Part shown: positions 17,046 to 26,047 of the stretch, in pieces
How the letters are laid out: every line of letters begins with the position of its first letter
How positions within the stretch are numbered: position 1 is the stretch's first letter
Assembly (NCBI GenBank): GCA_943789335.1
Contig: CALSTS010000006.1
Location: forward strand, 281,501-345,500
Direction of reading: 5' to 3'
Source of the DNA: an uncultured Pseudomonadales bacterium
GTDB taxonomy: Bacteria; Pseudomonadota; Gammaproteobacteria; Pseudomonadales; Pseudohongiellaceae
DNA: 64,000 nt
Translations under genes and position numbers: made by a program
The notes under the pieces: model-generated
Database searches by the model: none
Told to the model about the DNA's origin: nothing
What the model saw: the letters and a program-made list of their open reading frames with translations, nothing else

Positions 17046-18770
17046 ATGAAAATAAAAGCTCGAGAAGTATCTGCTTCTGCTGATGTGATGCAAGATTTGC
17101 ATCCTGTGCTAGAACAAATAATGCTTAGTAGGGGTGCAACTGATAACAAAGATTGTTCTCTTGCTATTGCTGACCTGCTTAAACCAGAACTTTTATTAAA
17201 TGTTAATGGGGCGGTTGCATTGTTGCTAGATTGCTTAAAGCAGCAAAGTAAAATTCTTATTGTTGGTGATTTCGATGCGGATGGAGCTACTAGCACTGTT
17301 TTAGCGAAACTTTGTTTACAAAAATTTGGTTTTGAGCAGGTCGATTATCTGGTACCAAATAGATTTGAATTTGGGTATGGGTTAACACCAGAGATAGTCG
17401 AAGTAGCCAAACAAAGGCAGCCAGCACTAATAATAACTGTTGATAATGGTATAGCTAGTTTTGATGGCGTAAATAAAGCTCATGAGTTTGGTATAAAAGT
17501 ACTAGTAACTGATCACCATTTACCTGCTAGCACCTTGCCAGAAGCAGATTGCATTTTAAATCCTAACCAGCCCGACTGCCCCTTTCCGTCCAAAAATCTA
17601 GCAGGTGTAGGTGTTATTTATTATTTGATGCTGGCGTTGCGTTCAGCATTGCGTGAACGTAATTGGTTTACTGAAAAAAATTTACCAGAGCCTAACATGA
17701 TGCAGTTTTTGGATTTGGTGGCTCTTGGCACGGTTGCAGATGTTGTTCCTCTTGATAGAAATAATCGTTGTTTGGTCAAACACGGTGTGAATTTGATTCG
17801 ATCTGGTCGCTGCCGTGCAGGTATTAGGGCAATTTTAGATATTGCGGGTAAAAACAGAGCAAATATAAGCGCTAGTGATTTAGGCTTTGTGCTAGGGCCA
17901 CGTTTGAACGCAGCGGGCCGCCTTGATGATATGAGTTTAGGCATAGAATGCTTGATCACTGAAAACTCTCACAAGTCCTATCAGTTGGCTCAGAAACTTG
18001 ATGACCTTAATAAAGATAGGCGAAACATTGAACAGTCTATGCAAGTAGATGCATTAAAATTGCTGTCAGAGATTAATATTCAAGACAATGATGACTTAGG
18101 TATTTGCTTATTCAATGCTGACTGGCACCAGGGAGTTGTTGGTATTTTGGCATCGCGTCTTAAAGATAAATTTCACTTACCTGCTATTGTGTTTGCCAGT
18201 TCCGCGGATGATAAAGATGAAATAAAAGGTTCTGCTCGTTCAATTCCAGGTTTACATATTCGTGATTTACTAGATCTAATAGCGACTAACAACCCTGGCT
18301 TGCTTAGTAAGTTTGGAGGGCATGCAATGGCAGCGGGATTAAGTTTACGTTTAGAAGATTTTCCTGCTTTTAAAGAAGCTTTTGCAGCGGCGTTAATAGG
18401 ATTAGTAGATGCAGCAATGCTCGAACAGGTGATTTATACAGATGGCAACTTAAACGAAGACCTCCTAAATCTTAGTTTTGCCGAGCTATTGCAAGATTCT
18501 GGACCTTGGGGGCAGCAATATCCTGAGCCTTTATTTATAGGAAATTTTGAAGTCATACAGGCAAGGGTTTTAGGTGACAAACATTTGAAGTTTCTTTTAA
18601 AGAGTGCAGACTCAGAACATATGATTGATGCGATTGCTTTTAATGTTGATGCGGAAATATTAAAGAAACAATTGACTAGTATAGAAGTTGTTTATCAGCT
18701 GCAGGTGAATGAATTCAGAGGCCAAAGATCTGCTCAATTAATGATAAATCATTTTGCTAGGGCTAATTAA
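17046..18770 (+). CDS. recJ: Single-stranded-DNA-specific exonuclease RecJ
   Basis: 574-residue 5'-3' ssDNA exonuclease of the DHH family, acting in mismatch repair and RecF-pathway recombination. Metal-binding motifs: VGDFDADGATST (about 76-87), VTVDNG, VTDHHLP, the DLVALGTVADVVPL motif, and the DHHA1 signature SKFGGHAMAAGLSL in the C-terminal half, followed by the OB-like domain. Length is normal. It sits 32 bases after the ligase gene and is followed by a strong terminator. recJ near thrC is also the Pseudomonas order. Confidence 0.96.
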   Translation: MKIKAREVSASADVMQDLHPVLEQIMLSRGATDNKDCSLAIADLLKPELLLNVNGAVALLLDCLKQQSKILIVGDFDADGATSTVLAKLCLQKFGFEQVDYLVPNRFEFGYGLTPEIVEVAKQRQPALIITVDNGIASFDGVNKAHEFGIKVLVTDHHLPASTLPEADCILNPNQPDCPFPSKNLAGVGVIYYLMLALRSALRERNWFTEKNLPEPNMMQFLDLVALGTVADVVPLDRNNRCLVKHGVNLIRSGRCRAGIRAILDIAGKNRANISASDLGFVLGPRLNAAGRLDDMSLGIECLITENSHKSYQLAQKLDDLNKDRRNIEQSMQVDALKLLSEINIQDNDDLGICLFNADWHQGVVGILASRLKDKFHLPAIVFASSADDKDEIKGSARSIPGLHIRDLLDLIATNNPGLLSKFGGHAMAAGLSLRLEDFPAFKEAFAAALIGLVDAAMLEQVIYTDGNLNEDLLNLSFAELLQDSGPWGQQYPEPLFIGNFEVIQARVLGDKHLKFLLKSADSEHMIDAIAFNVDAEILKKQLTSIEVVYQLQVNEFRGQRSAQLMINHFARAN

Positions 18771-18776
18771 GACAAA

Positions 18777-18804
18777 AAAAAGCCCCGTGAAAACGGGGCT
18801 TTTT
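18777..18804 (+). terminator. Rho-independent terminator after recJ
   Basis: The stem AGCCCCGT/ACGGGGCT (18781-18788 with 18793-18800) has a GAAA tetraloop, and flanking A and T runs extend the pairing and supply a T tract. It can also work for the convergent cytochrome gene. Confidence 0.93.
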
Positions 18805-18838
18805 AGGTCTTAATGTTTTACAGCTAAAGAGTTAACCG

Positions 18839-18895
18839 CCTATTAGCTACTTAACCAGCTATTAACCACCTACTAACCACCTACTAACCACCTAG
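18839..18895. repeat. Degenerate 11-bp tandem repeats overlapping the cytochrome c stop codon
   Basis: Read on the minus strand, TAGGTGGTTAG is the end of the cytochrome gene (codons for Leu-Gly-Gly-stop are inside it). The unit is repeated immediately downstream, once exactly, once with a single change, then as two weaker copies. The copies fall out of frame, so only the first is coding. Confidence 0.8.
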
Positions 18896-19219
18896 AGACT
18901 CAATGTAAGCTGATACATCTTTAATAGCCTGATCAGTAGTTAAGGTTTGTGCCATTGGGGCCATTTGTTGACCATAAACATCACGAGAATCTGATCCGCG
19001 AGCGCCAGATTTAAAATTTTGCAATTGACGTTCGGTATACCAGGCTTGTTGTCCGGCGATTCTAGGGCCATTTAAGGCTTGGAGACCCTCTCCATTAGGA
19101 CCATGGCATGCGCTGCAAACACCATAGAGGAGCCTGCCAGCTTCGACATCCTGAGCCATTAGATTGCCAGAAAAAATTGATAGAAAAACCCCTGATGCTA
19201 ATATCAGTTTGAACTTCAT
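18884..19219 (-). CDS. Small periplasmic class I cytochrome c (c553/c5 type)
   Basis: 111-residue precursor: signal peptide to about residue 22 (FSGNLMAQ), haem-attachment motif CSACH (C35, C38, H39), and the likely axial methionine in QQMAPMAQ. The frame extends upstream to 19312, but the Met at 19219 begins a proper signal peptide and has GGGAG just before it, so I use it. A monohaem electron carrier is expected; it needs the Ccm system encoded at 20-27 kb. It is divergent from dcd. Redox partner unknown. Confidence 0.92.
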   Translation of the reverse strand: MKFKLILASGVFLSIFSGNLMAQDVEAGRLLYGVCSACHGPNGEGLQALNGPRIAGQQAWYTERQLQNFKSGARGSDSRDVYGQQMAPMAQTLTTDQAIKDVSAYIESLGG

Positions 19220-19290
19220 TATAAAACTCCCGATAAATGTTGAATATTTAATATGTATACGGAACGACCTTGTAAGTAGATTTGCTCTGC

Positions 19291-19337
19291 TTGACTCCAA
19301 AAAAGCCGCCATATTATAGCAAATTTTATACTGTCAA
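19291..19337. promoter_or_regulatory. Possible overlapping divergent promoters of cytochrome c and dcd
   Basis: The minus strand has TTGACA (19332-19337) and TATAAT/TAATAT (19311-19318), only 13-15 bases apart. The plus strand has TTGACT (19291-19296) and TATTAT (19312-19317), 15 bases apart. The hexamers are good, but the spacing is short in both directions. Confidence 0.35.
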
Positions 19338-19437
19338 AGTTAGCCCTAACTGCGTAATATGTGCTTTTTTTTGAACCGCTTAGAACGAGCAAGCAAATCA
19401 GCTGATTTTACTTTGGCAATAACTGGAAAACGAAAGT

Positions 19438-20004
19438 ATGACGATTAAATCTGACAAATGGATTCGTACGATGGCGACAAAAGAGGGGATGATTGAGCCG
19501 TTTGAAGCTGGGCAGGTTAGAGAAATAGGAGGTAATAAAGTTATTTCCTATGGCACTTCCAGCTATGGCTATGATGTTCGTTGTGCCACTGAATTTAAAA
19601 TTTTCACCAATGTTCATACCACGAGCGTTGTTGATCCCAAGAATTTTGATGAAAGTAGTTTTGTCAGTATTGATGAAGATTATTGCATTATCCCGCCAAA
19701 TTCATTTGCGCTAGCAAGAACGGTTGAATATTTTAGAATTCCTTCTAATGTCTTAACGGTTTGTCTGGGAAAATCCACTTATGCCCGTTGCGGCATAATC
19801 GTTAATGTCACGCCTCTAGAGCCCGAATGGGAAGGTCATGTTACCTTGGAATTTTCAAATACTACACCGCTACCAGCAAAAATTTATGCCAACGAGGGTG
19901 TGGCTCAAATGTTGTTTTATGAGTCAGATGAGCAGTGCGAAGTGACTTATAAGGATCGCCAAGGGAAGTATATGGGGCAGACAGGAGTAACTCCTCCCCG
20001 TTAA
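19438..20004 (+). CDS. dcd: dCTP deaminase
   Basis: 188-residue enzyme converting dCTP to dUTP for thymidylate synthesis. Motifs: [15 protein letters not shown], the substrate loop [30 protein letters not shown] (active-site Glu in the last part), and C-terminal [11 protein letters not shown]. Normal length and a complete trimeric dUTPase-like fold. The ATG at 19438 has no strong SD, but it matches the family start (SDKWIRTMA). It stands alone between the cytochrome gene and the ccm cluster. Confidence 0.96.
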   Translation: MTIKSDKWIRTMATKEGMIEPFEAGQVREIGGNKVISYGTSSYGYDVRCATEFKIFTNVHTTSVVDPKNFDESSFVSIDEDYCIIPPNSFALARTVEYFRIPSNVLTVCLGKSTYARCGIIVNVTPLEPEWEGHVTLEFSNTTPLPAKIYANEGVAQMLFYESDEQCEVTYKDRQGKYMGQTGVTPPR

Positions 20005-20054
20005 TAACTATTGCGCTCATAAATACCTTGTTAAAAGTAAAAATTCAGTCAGCC

Positions 20055-20080
20055 GCTTACTCTAAAAGTAAGCTCTTTCA
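20055..20080 (+). terminator. Weak candidate terminator after dcd
   Basis: GCTTAC (20055-20060) pairs with GTAAGC (20068-20073) around a 7-base loop, followed by a T-rich but interrupted stretch. The stem is short, so this is only a candidate. Confidence 0.3.
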
Positions 20081-20192
20081 TAAATTTTCACTTTTGCCTA
20101 GTTTATATCTCGCTCATGAGGTTATAGATGAAGAATCTTGAGTAAGTATTATTTCCTTTTTTGTTTCATGAACTTACGGCTTTTCAGTAAGG

Positions 20193-20198
20193 TATAAT
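20193..20198 (+). promoter_or_regulatory. Candidate -10 of the ccm operon promoter
   Basis: A perfect TATAAT lies 27 bases before the ccmA start. No good -35 is visible at the expected distance, so an activator may be needed. Confidence 0.45.
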
Positions 20199-20224
20199 GC
20201 CGTGAAATTACGAATAACCATAGA

Positions 20225-20860
20225 ATGATGCTAACTGTTAAAAATTTATATTGTGAACGTGATGAACGGGTTCTTTTTCAGAACTTGGATTTTAGCGTTG
20301 CAGAAGGCGAGGTCTGGCAGATACAAGGGTCAAATGGTAGCGGGAAAACTACTTTGCTCAGGATTCTGTGTGGACTAAATGACGAATTCACTGGTGAAAT
20401 ATATTGGCAGGGCAAAGAGCAAAGCAAAACTCGCCAAGAGTTTAATCATGAAGTTTTTTATCTGGGACATGCCCCGGCTATAAATAAAACACTGAGCCCT
20501 AAAGAAAATCTTAGCTGGTTTTGTGCATCACGTGGATTGAGAAATAACGACCAAATTAAAAAGGTACTAAATAGTTTTAATCTCTATGGCTATGAAGATT
20601 TGCCTTGCTATTTGATGTCAGCAGGTCAGCAGCGCCGAGTTAGTCTTGCACGTATGCTGCTTAGCCAAGCAAAACTATGGATAATTGATGAGCCCTTTAC
20701 AGCCCTCGATAAACAGGGTGTGCAAGAATTAGAAGCTTTGTTAAGTGCGCATGCCTTAGCTGGAGGCTCGATAATTTTAACGACACATCATAGTTTACAA
20801 ATGGATTATTCAATACGGGTAGTAGACCTTGATGCTATGGCCGGTCTGGTGGCAGCATGA
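20225..20860 (+). CDS. ccmA: Cytochrome c biogenesis ATP-binding protein CcmA
   Basis: 211-residue ABC ATPase of the CcmAB complex, which releases holo-CcmE from CcmC during System I cytochrome c maturation. Walker A GSNGSGKTTLLRIL (about 36-49), signature SAGQQRRVSLARM, Walker B LWIIDEPFTALD, and the switch His in TTHHS. The second Met (20228) is an equally good start. It is the first gene of the ccmABCDEFGHI operon and overlaps ccmB by 4 bases (ATGA). Confidence 0.95.
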   Translation: MMLTVKNLYCERDERVLFQNLDFSVAEGEVWQIQGSNGSGKTTLLRILCGLNDEFTGEIYWQGKEQSKTRQEFNHEVFYLGHAPAINKTLSPKENLSWFCASRGLRNNDQIKKVLNSFNLYGYEDLPCYLMSAGQQRRVSLARMLLSQAKLWIIDEPFTALDKQGVQELEALLSAHALAGGSIILTTHHSLQMDYSIRVVDLDAMAGLVAA

Positions 20861-21522
20861 ATATAGTTAAAGCCACATTGCGTCGTGAATTGTTAATTGC
20901 CTTTCGTAGTCCAGGAGACATTATCAATCCATTAATGTTTTTTGTAATAGCAGTGAGTTTATTTCCTTTAGGGGTAGGTGCGGATCAAGAGTTTTTAAGG
21001 GAAATAGCGGCCGGTGTAATTTGGGTTACTGCCTTGTTGGCGGTGATGCTTTCAATGGATAGCCTATTTCGCTCCGACTACGAAGATGGCTCCCTCGAGC
21101 AATTGTTATTAAGCCCGCAGCCTTTATATTTCATTATATTAGCTAAGGTCTGCAGTCATTGGCTGGTTTCTGGCTTGCCCCTAGTAATATTGGCTCCAGT
21201 GTTTGCCAGCATGTTGGCTTTACCTGAGCAAGGCCTATTTCCATTGGTTGCTAGTTTGTTAATTGGAACGCCAATTTTAACCTTGCTTGGTGCCGTTGGT
21301 ATGGCTTTAACTGTAGGCCTTTCGAGGAGTGGTTTGTTGTTGGCTGTGTTAATATTGCCGCTTTATGTGCCTGTGCTGGTTTTTGGTACAGGCGTAGTTG
21401 ATTCAGCTTTAAATAGTTTAGGAACTGCTGGCTTATTGGCGCTCTTGGGTGCCATGTTGATATTGGCTATCAGTTTAGCTCCGCTTGCGATAATCGCAGC
21501 TTTAAGAATTAGTGTAAGTTAA
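20857..21522 (+). CDS. ccmB: Heme exporter protein CcmB
   Basis: 221-residue inner-membrane subunit of the CcmAB ABC complex, six predicted transmembrane segments. Family landmarks: LRRELLIAFRSPGDIINPLMFF at the N-terminus, MDSLFRSDYEDGSLEQLLLSP, and the C-terminal LLALLGAMLILAISLAPLA. Translation is coupled to ccmA by a 4-base overlap. Intact and of normal length. Confidence 0.95.
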   Translation: MNIVKATLRRELLIAFRSPGDIINPLMFFVIAVSLFPLGVGADQEFLREIAAGVIWVTALLAVMLSMDSLFRSDYEDGSLEQLLLSPQPLYFIILAKVCSHWLVSGLPLVILAPVFASMLALPEQGLFPLVASLLIGTPILTLLGAVGMALTVGLSRSGLLLAVLILPLYVPVLVFGTGVVDSALNSLGTAGLLALLGAMLILAISLAPLAIIAALRISVS

Positions 21523-21566
21523 TGAATTTTTTGTAGTATTTTTTTGCTGTTATTTAGGTTTAATCA

Positions 21567-22331
21567 ATGTGGCAATGGCTTTATAAATTAACTTCCCCTA
21601 AATGGTTTTATACCATTAGCGGGCAATTAATGCCCTGGCTGGTAGGACTAACTACATTTTTGCTTGGGGTAGGGTTGATCTGGGGTTTGGCCTTTACGCC
21701 GCCTGATTATCAGATGGGTGAAAATTACAGAATCGCTTATATTCATGTTCCTGCAGCATCCATTGCAATGGGCTGTTATTACATGATGGCGATTATGGCT
21801 GCGGCCTTTTTAATATGGCGTATTAAAATGGCTGATATGGTTGCTAAAGCTTGTGCTCCGGTTGGTATGACATTCACTGCTTTGGCTCTATTCACCGGCT
21901 CAGTCTGGGGTATCCCGACTTGGGGAACCTGGTGGATATGGGATGCCAGATTGACCTCAACCTTAATAATGATGTTTTTGTTTATAGGCGTTATGGCTTT
22001 GCGTTCAGCCTATGATTCAGAAACAGCAGGCGGCAAAGCTTGTGCTGTATTGAGCTTGGTAGGCGTGGTGAATGTCCCTATCATTAAATATTCTGTGGAA
22101 TGGTGGAATACCTTACATCAGGGAGCCAGCTCTTTGTCCTTAAGTAATACTGCAGCGAATCCTCCAGAGATCTGGATGCCAGCTTTCTTTGTGGGATTTG
22201 GGTTATTTGGTTTTTATTTAATAGCTATTATTTTACGAACGCGTAATGAAATTTTGATTAGAGAACGAAAAGCTGAATGGGTAGGGGAAGTGCTCAGTGC
22301 TACCCTTCTTGTTAATCAAGGTGAAGTCTGA
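21567..22331 (+). CDS. ccmC: Heme handling protein CcmC
   Basis: 254-residue, six-TM protein that loads haem on CcmE. The tryptophan-rich WWD motif is complete ([18 protein letters not shown], about 117-134), and the flanking haem-axial histidines are in the loops [10 protein letters not shown] and [11 protein letters not shown]. Length is normal. A 45-base gap separates it from ccmB; its stop overlaps the ccmD ATG by one base. Confidence 0.96.
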   Translation: MWQWLYKLTSPKWFYTISGQLMPWLVGLTTFLLGVGLIWGLAFTPPDYQMGENYRIAYIHVPAASIAMGCYYMMAIMAAAFLIWRIKMADMVAKACAPVGMTFTALALFTGSVWGIPTWGTWWIWDARLTSTLIMMFLFIGVMALRSAYDSETAGGKACAVLSLVGVVNVPIIKYSVEWWNTLHQGASSLSLSNTAANPPEIWMPAFFVGFGLFGFYLIAIILRTRNEILIRERKAEWVGEVLSATLLVNQGEV

Positions 22332-22558
22332 TGGGCAGCTTTGATAGTTTCAGTGATTTTTTAGCGATGGGCGGTTATGCCACTTATGTGTGGTCGGCAT
22401 ACGCATTTTTTATATTGGTGCTAATTTTTAATGTTTGGCAGCCTATTCTGTCTAGGAAAAAGTATCTGAAACAGCAGTTAAGGCGTGAACAAGTTCAACA
22501 AGAAAGAGCACAAGCACAACAAAAAAGGGAGGAGATGACAAATGGCAGCGCCACGTAA
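22331..22558 (+). CDS. ccmD: Heme exporter protein CcmD
   Basis: 75-residue small membrane protein that helps release holo-CcmE. One transmembrane helix (about 17-37, [19 protein letters not shown]) is followed by a highly charged Arg/Gln-rich C-terminal tail. The aromatic-rich N-terminus with [11 protein letters not shown] is the family hallmark. The 3' end overlaps ccmE by 17 bases in another frame. Confidence 0.9.
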   Translation: MGSFDSFSDFLAMGGYATYVWSAYAFFILVLIFNVWQPILSRKKYLKQQLRREQVQQERAQAQQKREEMTNGSAT

Positions 22559-22986
22559 ACAACGTATGGCAATTGTCGGTTTTATCGTAGCAGGCTCGGC
22601 TCTTGCTATAGGCCTAGTGTTATTTGCCCTCAATGAAGGGATTAATGTTTTTTATACGCCGACTGAGGTGGCTCAAGGTGCAGTTCCTAATGGTCAGAGT
22701 TTTCGGATTGGCGGAATGGTTAAAACCGGTAGTCTCCGTACGAGGTGAGCTTGAAGGGACTCTGGTTGAATTTTTAGCAACAGATTGCGCGGAGGATATT
22801 CCTGTCACTTTTACTGGTGTTTTGCCGGATTTGTTTAGGGAAGGACAGGGCGTTGTTGCAGATGGTTTTATTGATAGCAATGGTGTCTTTCAGGCTTCTC
22901 AAATTCTGGCCAAACATGATGAGAACTATATGTCTGCTGAATCAGTAGCTGCCATGGAAGCTTCAGGAGCGACTTGTGATCCCTGA
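22542..22986 (+). pseudogene. ccmE: Cytochrome c maturation haem chaperone CcmE, interrupted by one frameshift
   Basis: Two overlapping frames together make a complete CcmE of about 147 residues. The first (22542 on) gives the membrane anchor and LFALNEGINVFYTP...FRIGGMVKTGS, then stops at 22746. The second supplies VRGELEGTLVEFLATD, the conserved GVLPDLFREGQGVVADG and the haem-attachment segment ILAKHDENYMS with its histidine. The shift falls between 22725 and 22737; one extra base there (for example one C of CC at 22736-22737) explains it, restoring GSLVRGELEG. All other residues look functional, so a sequencing error is more likely than a dead gene. Confidence 0.85.
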
Positions 22987-24992
22987 ACTAGGAAGTTTTT
23001 CACTCATCTTAGCTTTTTGCCTGGCTTCACTGATGGTAGTTATACCCATGGCGGGAGCAATCACAAATAATCAGCTATGGATGTCTTTATGTCGGCCTTT
23101 AAGCTCCGGCATATGGGTGTTTATGGTGATAAGTTTTGCCTGTCTGGCTTATGCCTTCTTAAATGATGATTTCTCTGTAAATTATGTGGCCAGAAATTCA
23201 AACAGCCTGTTGCCGGATCGTTATAAATTTGCTGCCGTTTGGGGTGGTCATGAAGGTTCGCTGTTGCTTTGGGTTCTGATACTAGCCAGTTGGTCTTATG
23301 CAGTGAGTTTGTTCAGCAAAAATTTACCGCTGGATATATTAGCTCGAGTTCTATCGGTGATGGGGATTATTCTCGTAGGCTTTTTGTTATTTATGTTGCT
23401 GACGTCAAGTCCCTTTGATGCGTACATTATTAAATACGCCACTTGACGGGACGGATCTTAACCCTCTGTTGCAGGACTTCGGCCTCATTGTTCATCCGCC
23501 ATTTTTATATATGGGTTATGTTGGTTTTTCAGTCGCCTTTGCTTTTGCTATTGCTGCCTTGTTAAGTGGCAGGTTGGATGCAGCTTGGGCTCGTTGGACT
23601 CGGCCATGGACCAATGCTGCTTGGGCTTTTCTCAGTATCGGAATTGCACTAGGAAGTTGGTGGGCCTATTACGAACTTGGTTGGGGTGGTTGGTGGTTCT
23701 GGGACCCAGTTGAGAATGTTTCATTTATGCCTTGGCTGGTGGGTACAGCCTTGATTCATTCCTTAGCGGTTACAGAAAAGCGTGGTGTGTTTAAAAGTTG
23801 GACGGTGTTGTTAGCGATTGCAGCATTTTCTCTGAGTTTACTAGGTGCTTTCATTGTGCGATCTGGGGTGCTCACTTCAGTTCATGCTTTCGCCGTGGAT
23901 CCCGCGCGAGGAATGGTTTTGTTAACCATTATGCTGATTGTTATTGGTTCATCGCTTTTACTCTATGCTATTCGTGCGCCAGCAGTTAAGGGCTCGGCTT
24001 CATATACGCTAACTTCGCGTGAAGTGCTTTTGTTAATTAATAACATAATTTTGGTTGTATCCACTGCCGCTGTCTTACTAGGAACTTTATATCCTTTAAT
24101 CCACGAAGCAATTTATGGCGAGGCCAACCGGGTTTCAATTGGGCCGCCTTATTTTAATACGATTTTTGTGCCTTTAATGGGTTTATTAGCTTTTGCTTTG
24201 GGTGTCGGAACGTTTTCACGCTGGAAGAAAACGTCTGTGGTTTATTTAAAGCAGCAGCTTTCTAAAGTATTAATTGCGAGCCTTGCTTTCGGTATCGTTA
24301 TTCCGGTTATTGTGACATCTGAATTTAATATTTCAGTTATTGTCGCTGTTGTTTTAGCCTTTTGGATCGTGTTTTCAATAGCAAAAGATATATTTAATAA
24401 AACATCCAATAAAGAAACCTTTTTCAAAGGCTTGAAGGCCCTTAGCTTAAGCTATTACGGCATGCAGTTTGCGCATTTTGGAATGGCAGTAACTATTTTA
24501 GGGGTATGTCTGACCAGCCACTACAGTGTAGAAAGAGATGTCCGCTTAGCGCCTGGAGACTCTGAAACTATTGGCAATTATGAGTTTATCTTTGAAGGTG
24601 TAAGTTTGCAGCAGGGGGCAAACTATCAGGCTGATCGCGCCGTAATCACAGTGCTTAGAAATGGCGACGAGTATATAACCTTAGAGCCCGAGAAGCGTTT
24701 ATATTATGCCACTCAGGCAATACAAACTGAGGCAGGAATAGATGTTGGATTGTTCCGAGATTTGTTTACGGCATTGGGCGATGAAAGAGGGGACGGTAGC
24801 TGGGTTGTTCGCATTCACTATAAACCTTTTGTGCTCTGGATTTGGTTAGGAGCTATATTCATGGCTTTTGGCGGTGTTTTGGCTATTACTGATAAACGTT
24901 ATCGCAGTAAAAAGACGGTTAAACAATCACAAAATGAGAGTGTTTTAAGTGGTAGCAGTAGTTCTAAACCGACAATGGCTGCGGAGTCCTGA
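22976..24992 (+). pseudogene. ccmF: Haem lyase CcmF, interrupted by one frameshift
   Basis: CcmF joins haem to apocytochrome c. The first frame (GTG start at 22976, AGGAG at 22965-22969) runs MIPELGSFSL to LLTSSPFDA and stops at 23446. The second frame resumes at RTLLNTPLDGTDLNPLLQD and continues to 24992 with the WWD motif WGGWWFWDPVENVSFMPW. E. coli CcmF reads NPFERLLPAPADGRDLNPLLQD across the same point, so one surplus base near 23417-23421 (G at 23420 is the simplest) explains the break. Joined, the protein is about 671 residues, the normal size. As with ccmE, sequence error is the likeliest cause. Confidence 0.88.
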
Positions 24993-25537
24993 TGAATAAG
25001 CGAGCTTTATTTATAATCCCAGGGCTTTTGTTTATCTCCATGCTTGGGCTCTTACTTTTTGGTTTAGGGCGAGATCCAAACATGGTGCCTTCTGCCTTGG
25101 TTAACCGACCGCTACCTGAATTTTCTTTACCTGGGCTTGAATTAGATGCTGCAGAAAGCATTGCGCTTATTACACCTGAAGACCTAACAGGAGGAATTAG
25201 TATTATTAACTTTTGGGCTACCTGGTGCCCACCATGCCATATAGAACATCCGTATCTGGTTGAAATTAGTGAGAGTGAACAAGGCCTTAGTTTTATTGGC
25301 GTGAATTATAAAGATGATTTGAATGAAGCCCGTTTATTCTTGGAAGAAAAAGGCTCACCTTTCAAAAAAATTATTGTTGATCTGGATGGAAGTCTGGGAA
25401 TTGATTTCGGCGTTGCCGGAGCACCAGAAACTTTCATTGTTGATAGTTTCGGCATGATCCGTTATCGCCATGTTGGTGTAATTAATCACCAAATATGGGA
25501 AGAAACATTTGAACCTGTTATTTCTAGCATCCAATAA
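24992..25537 (+). CDS. ccmG: Thiol:disulfide interchange protein CcmG/DsbE
   Basis: 181-residue membrane-anchored periplasmic thioredoxin-like protein that reduces the haem-binding cysteines of apocytochromes. N-terminal anchor (about 6-25), active site WATWCPPCHIEH (C79, C82), the CcmG loop GVNYKDDLNEAR, and the cis-Pro region GVAGAPETFIVD. The ATG overlaps the ccmF stop by one base. Normal length. Confidence 0.95.
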   Translation: MNKRALFIIPGLLFISMLGLLLFGLGRDPNMVPSALVNRPLPEFSLPGLELDAAESIALITPEDLTGGISIINFWATWCPPCHIEHPYLVEISESEQGLSFIGVNYKDDLNEARLFLEEKGSPFKKIIVDLDGSLGIDFGVAGAPETFIVDSFGMIRYRHVGVINHQIWEETFEPVISSIQ

Positions 25538-25539
25538 TC

Positions 25540-26007
25540 ATGCGTAAGTTATTCCTTCTTTTTTCATTCTTTTCTTTTTTCTGGGCCTGTGTGTTACCGG
25601 TCAATGCGGCTATAGAAGTTTATCAATTTGATAATGACTCACAGCAAGAGCGTTTTAATAACTTGAGCGATCAGTTGCGCTGCCCGATGTGCTTGAATTC
25701 AAATTTGTCAGGATCTGATGCGCCTATAGCAGCTGATTTGCGTGCAGAGATTTATGAGCAAATTTTAGATGGAAGATCTAATGAACAAATCATTGATTTT
25801 ATGACACAACGCTATGGGGATTTTATTAATTATCGTCCTCCATTAAACTCTGGCACTTTTGTACTTTGGTTTGGTCCGCTGATTTTATTATTGGCAGGCT
25901 TGCTGATTATTTGGCGTATGGGTAAAAACAGCCAAAAGTTAACGCCAAGTGAACTGACGGTTGCTGAACAACAAAAGTTGAACGACATTTTGGCAAGTAA
26001 AAAATAA
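25540..26007 (+). CDS. ccmH: Cytochrome c-type biogenesis protein CcmH
   Basis: 155-residue periplasmic thiol-oxidoreductase subunit of the haem lyase complex. Signal peptide to about residue 24, then the family motif LRCPMCLNSNLSGSDA (C48, C51), YEQILDGRSNEQIIDFMTQRYGDF, and one C-terminal transmembrane helix (about 107-126). It corresponds to the short CcmH (CcmH N-domain), with CcmI as a separate gene. It begins 2 bases after ccmG. Confidence 0.95.
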   Translation: MRKLFLLFSFFSFFWACVLPVNAAIEVYQFDNDSQQERFNNLSDQLRCPMCLNSNLSGSDAPIAADLRAEIYEQILDGRSNEQIIDFMTQRYGDFINYRPPLNSGTFVLWFGPLILLLAGLLIIWRMGKNSQKLTPSELTVAEQQKLNDILASKK

Positions 26008-26047
26008 GCCGAAAATTAAAGCTCTAGGACTGAATAAGATTTAAAGA

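Noticed and set aside
22542-24992. Programmed +1 recoding in ccmE/ccmF
   Set aside because: The two sites share no slippery motif or stop context; an insertion error explains both and the gyrA cases too.
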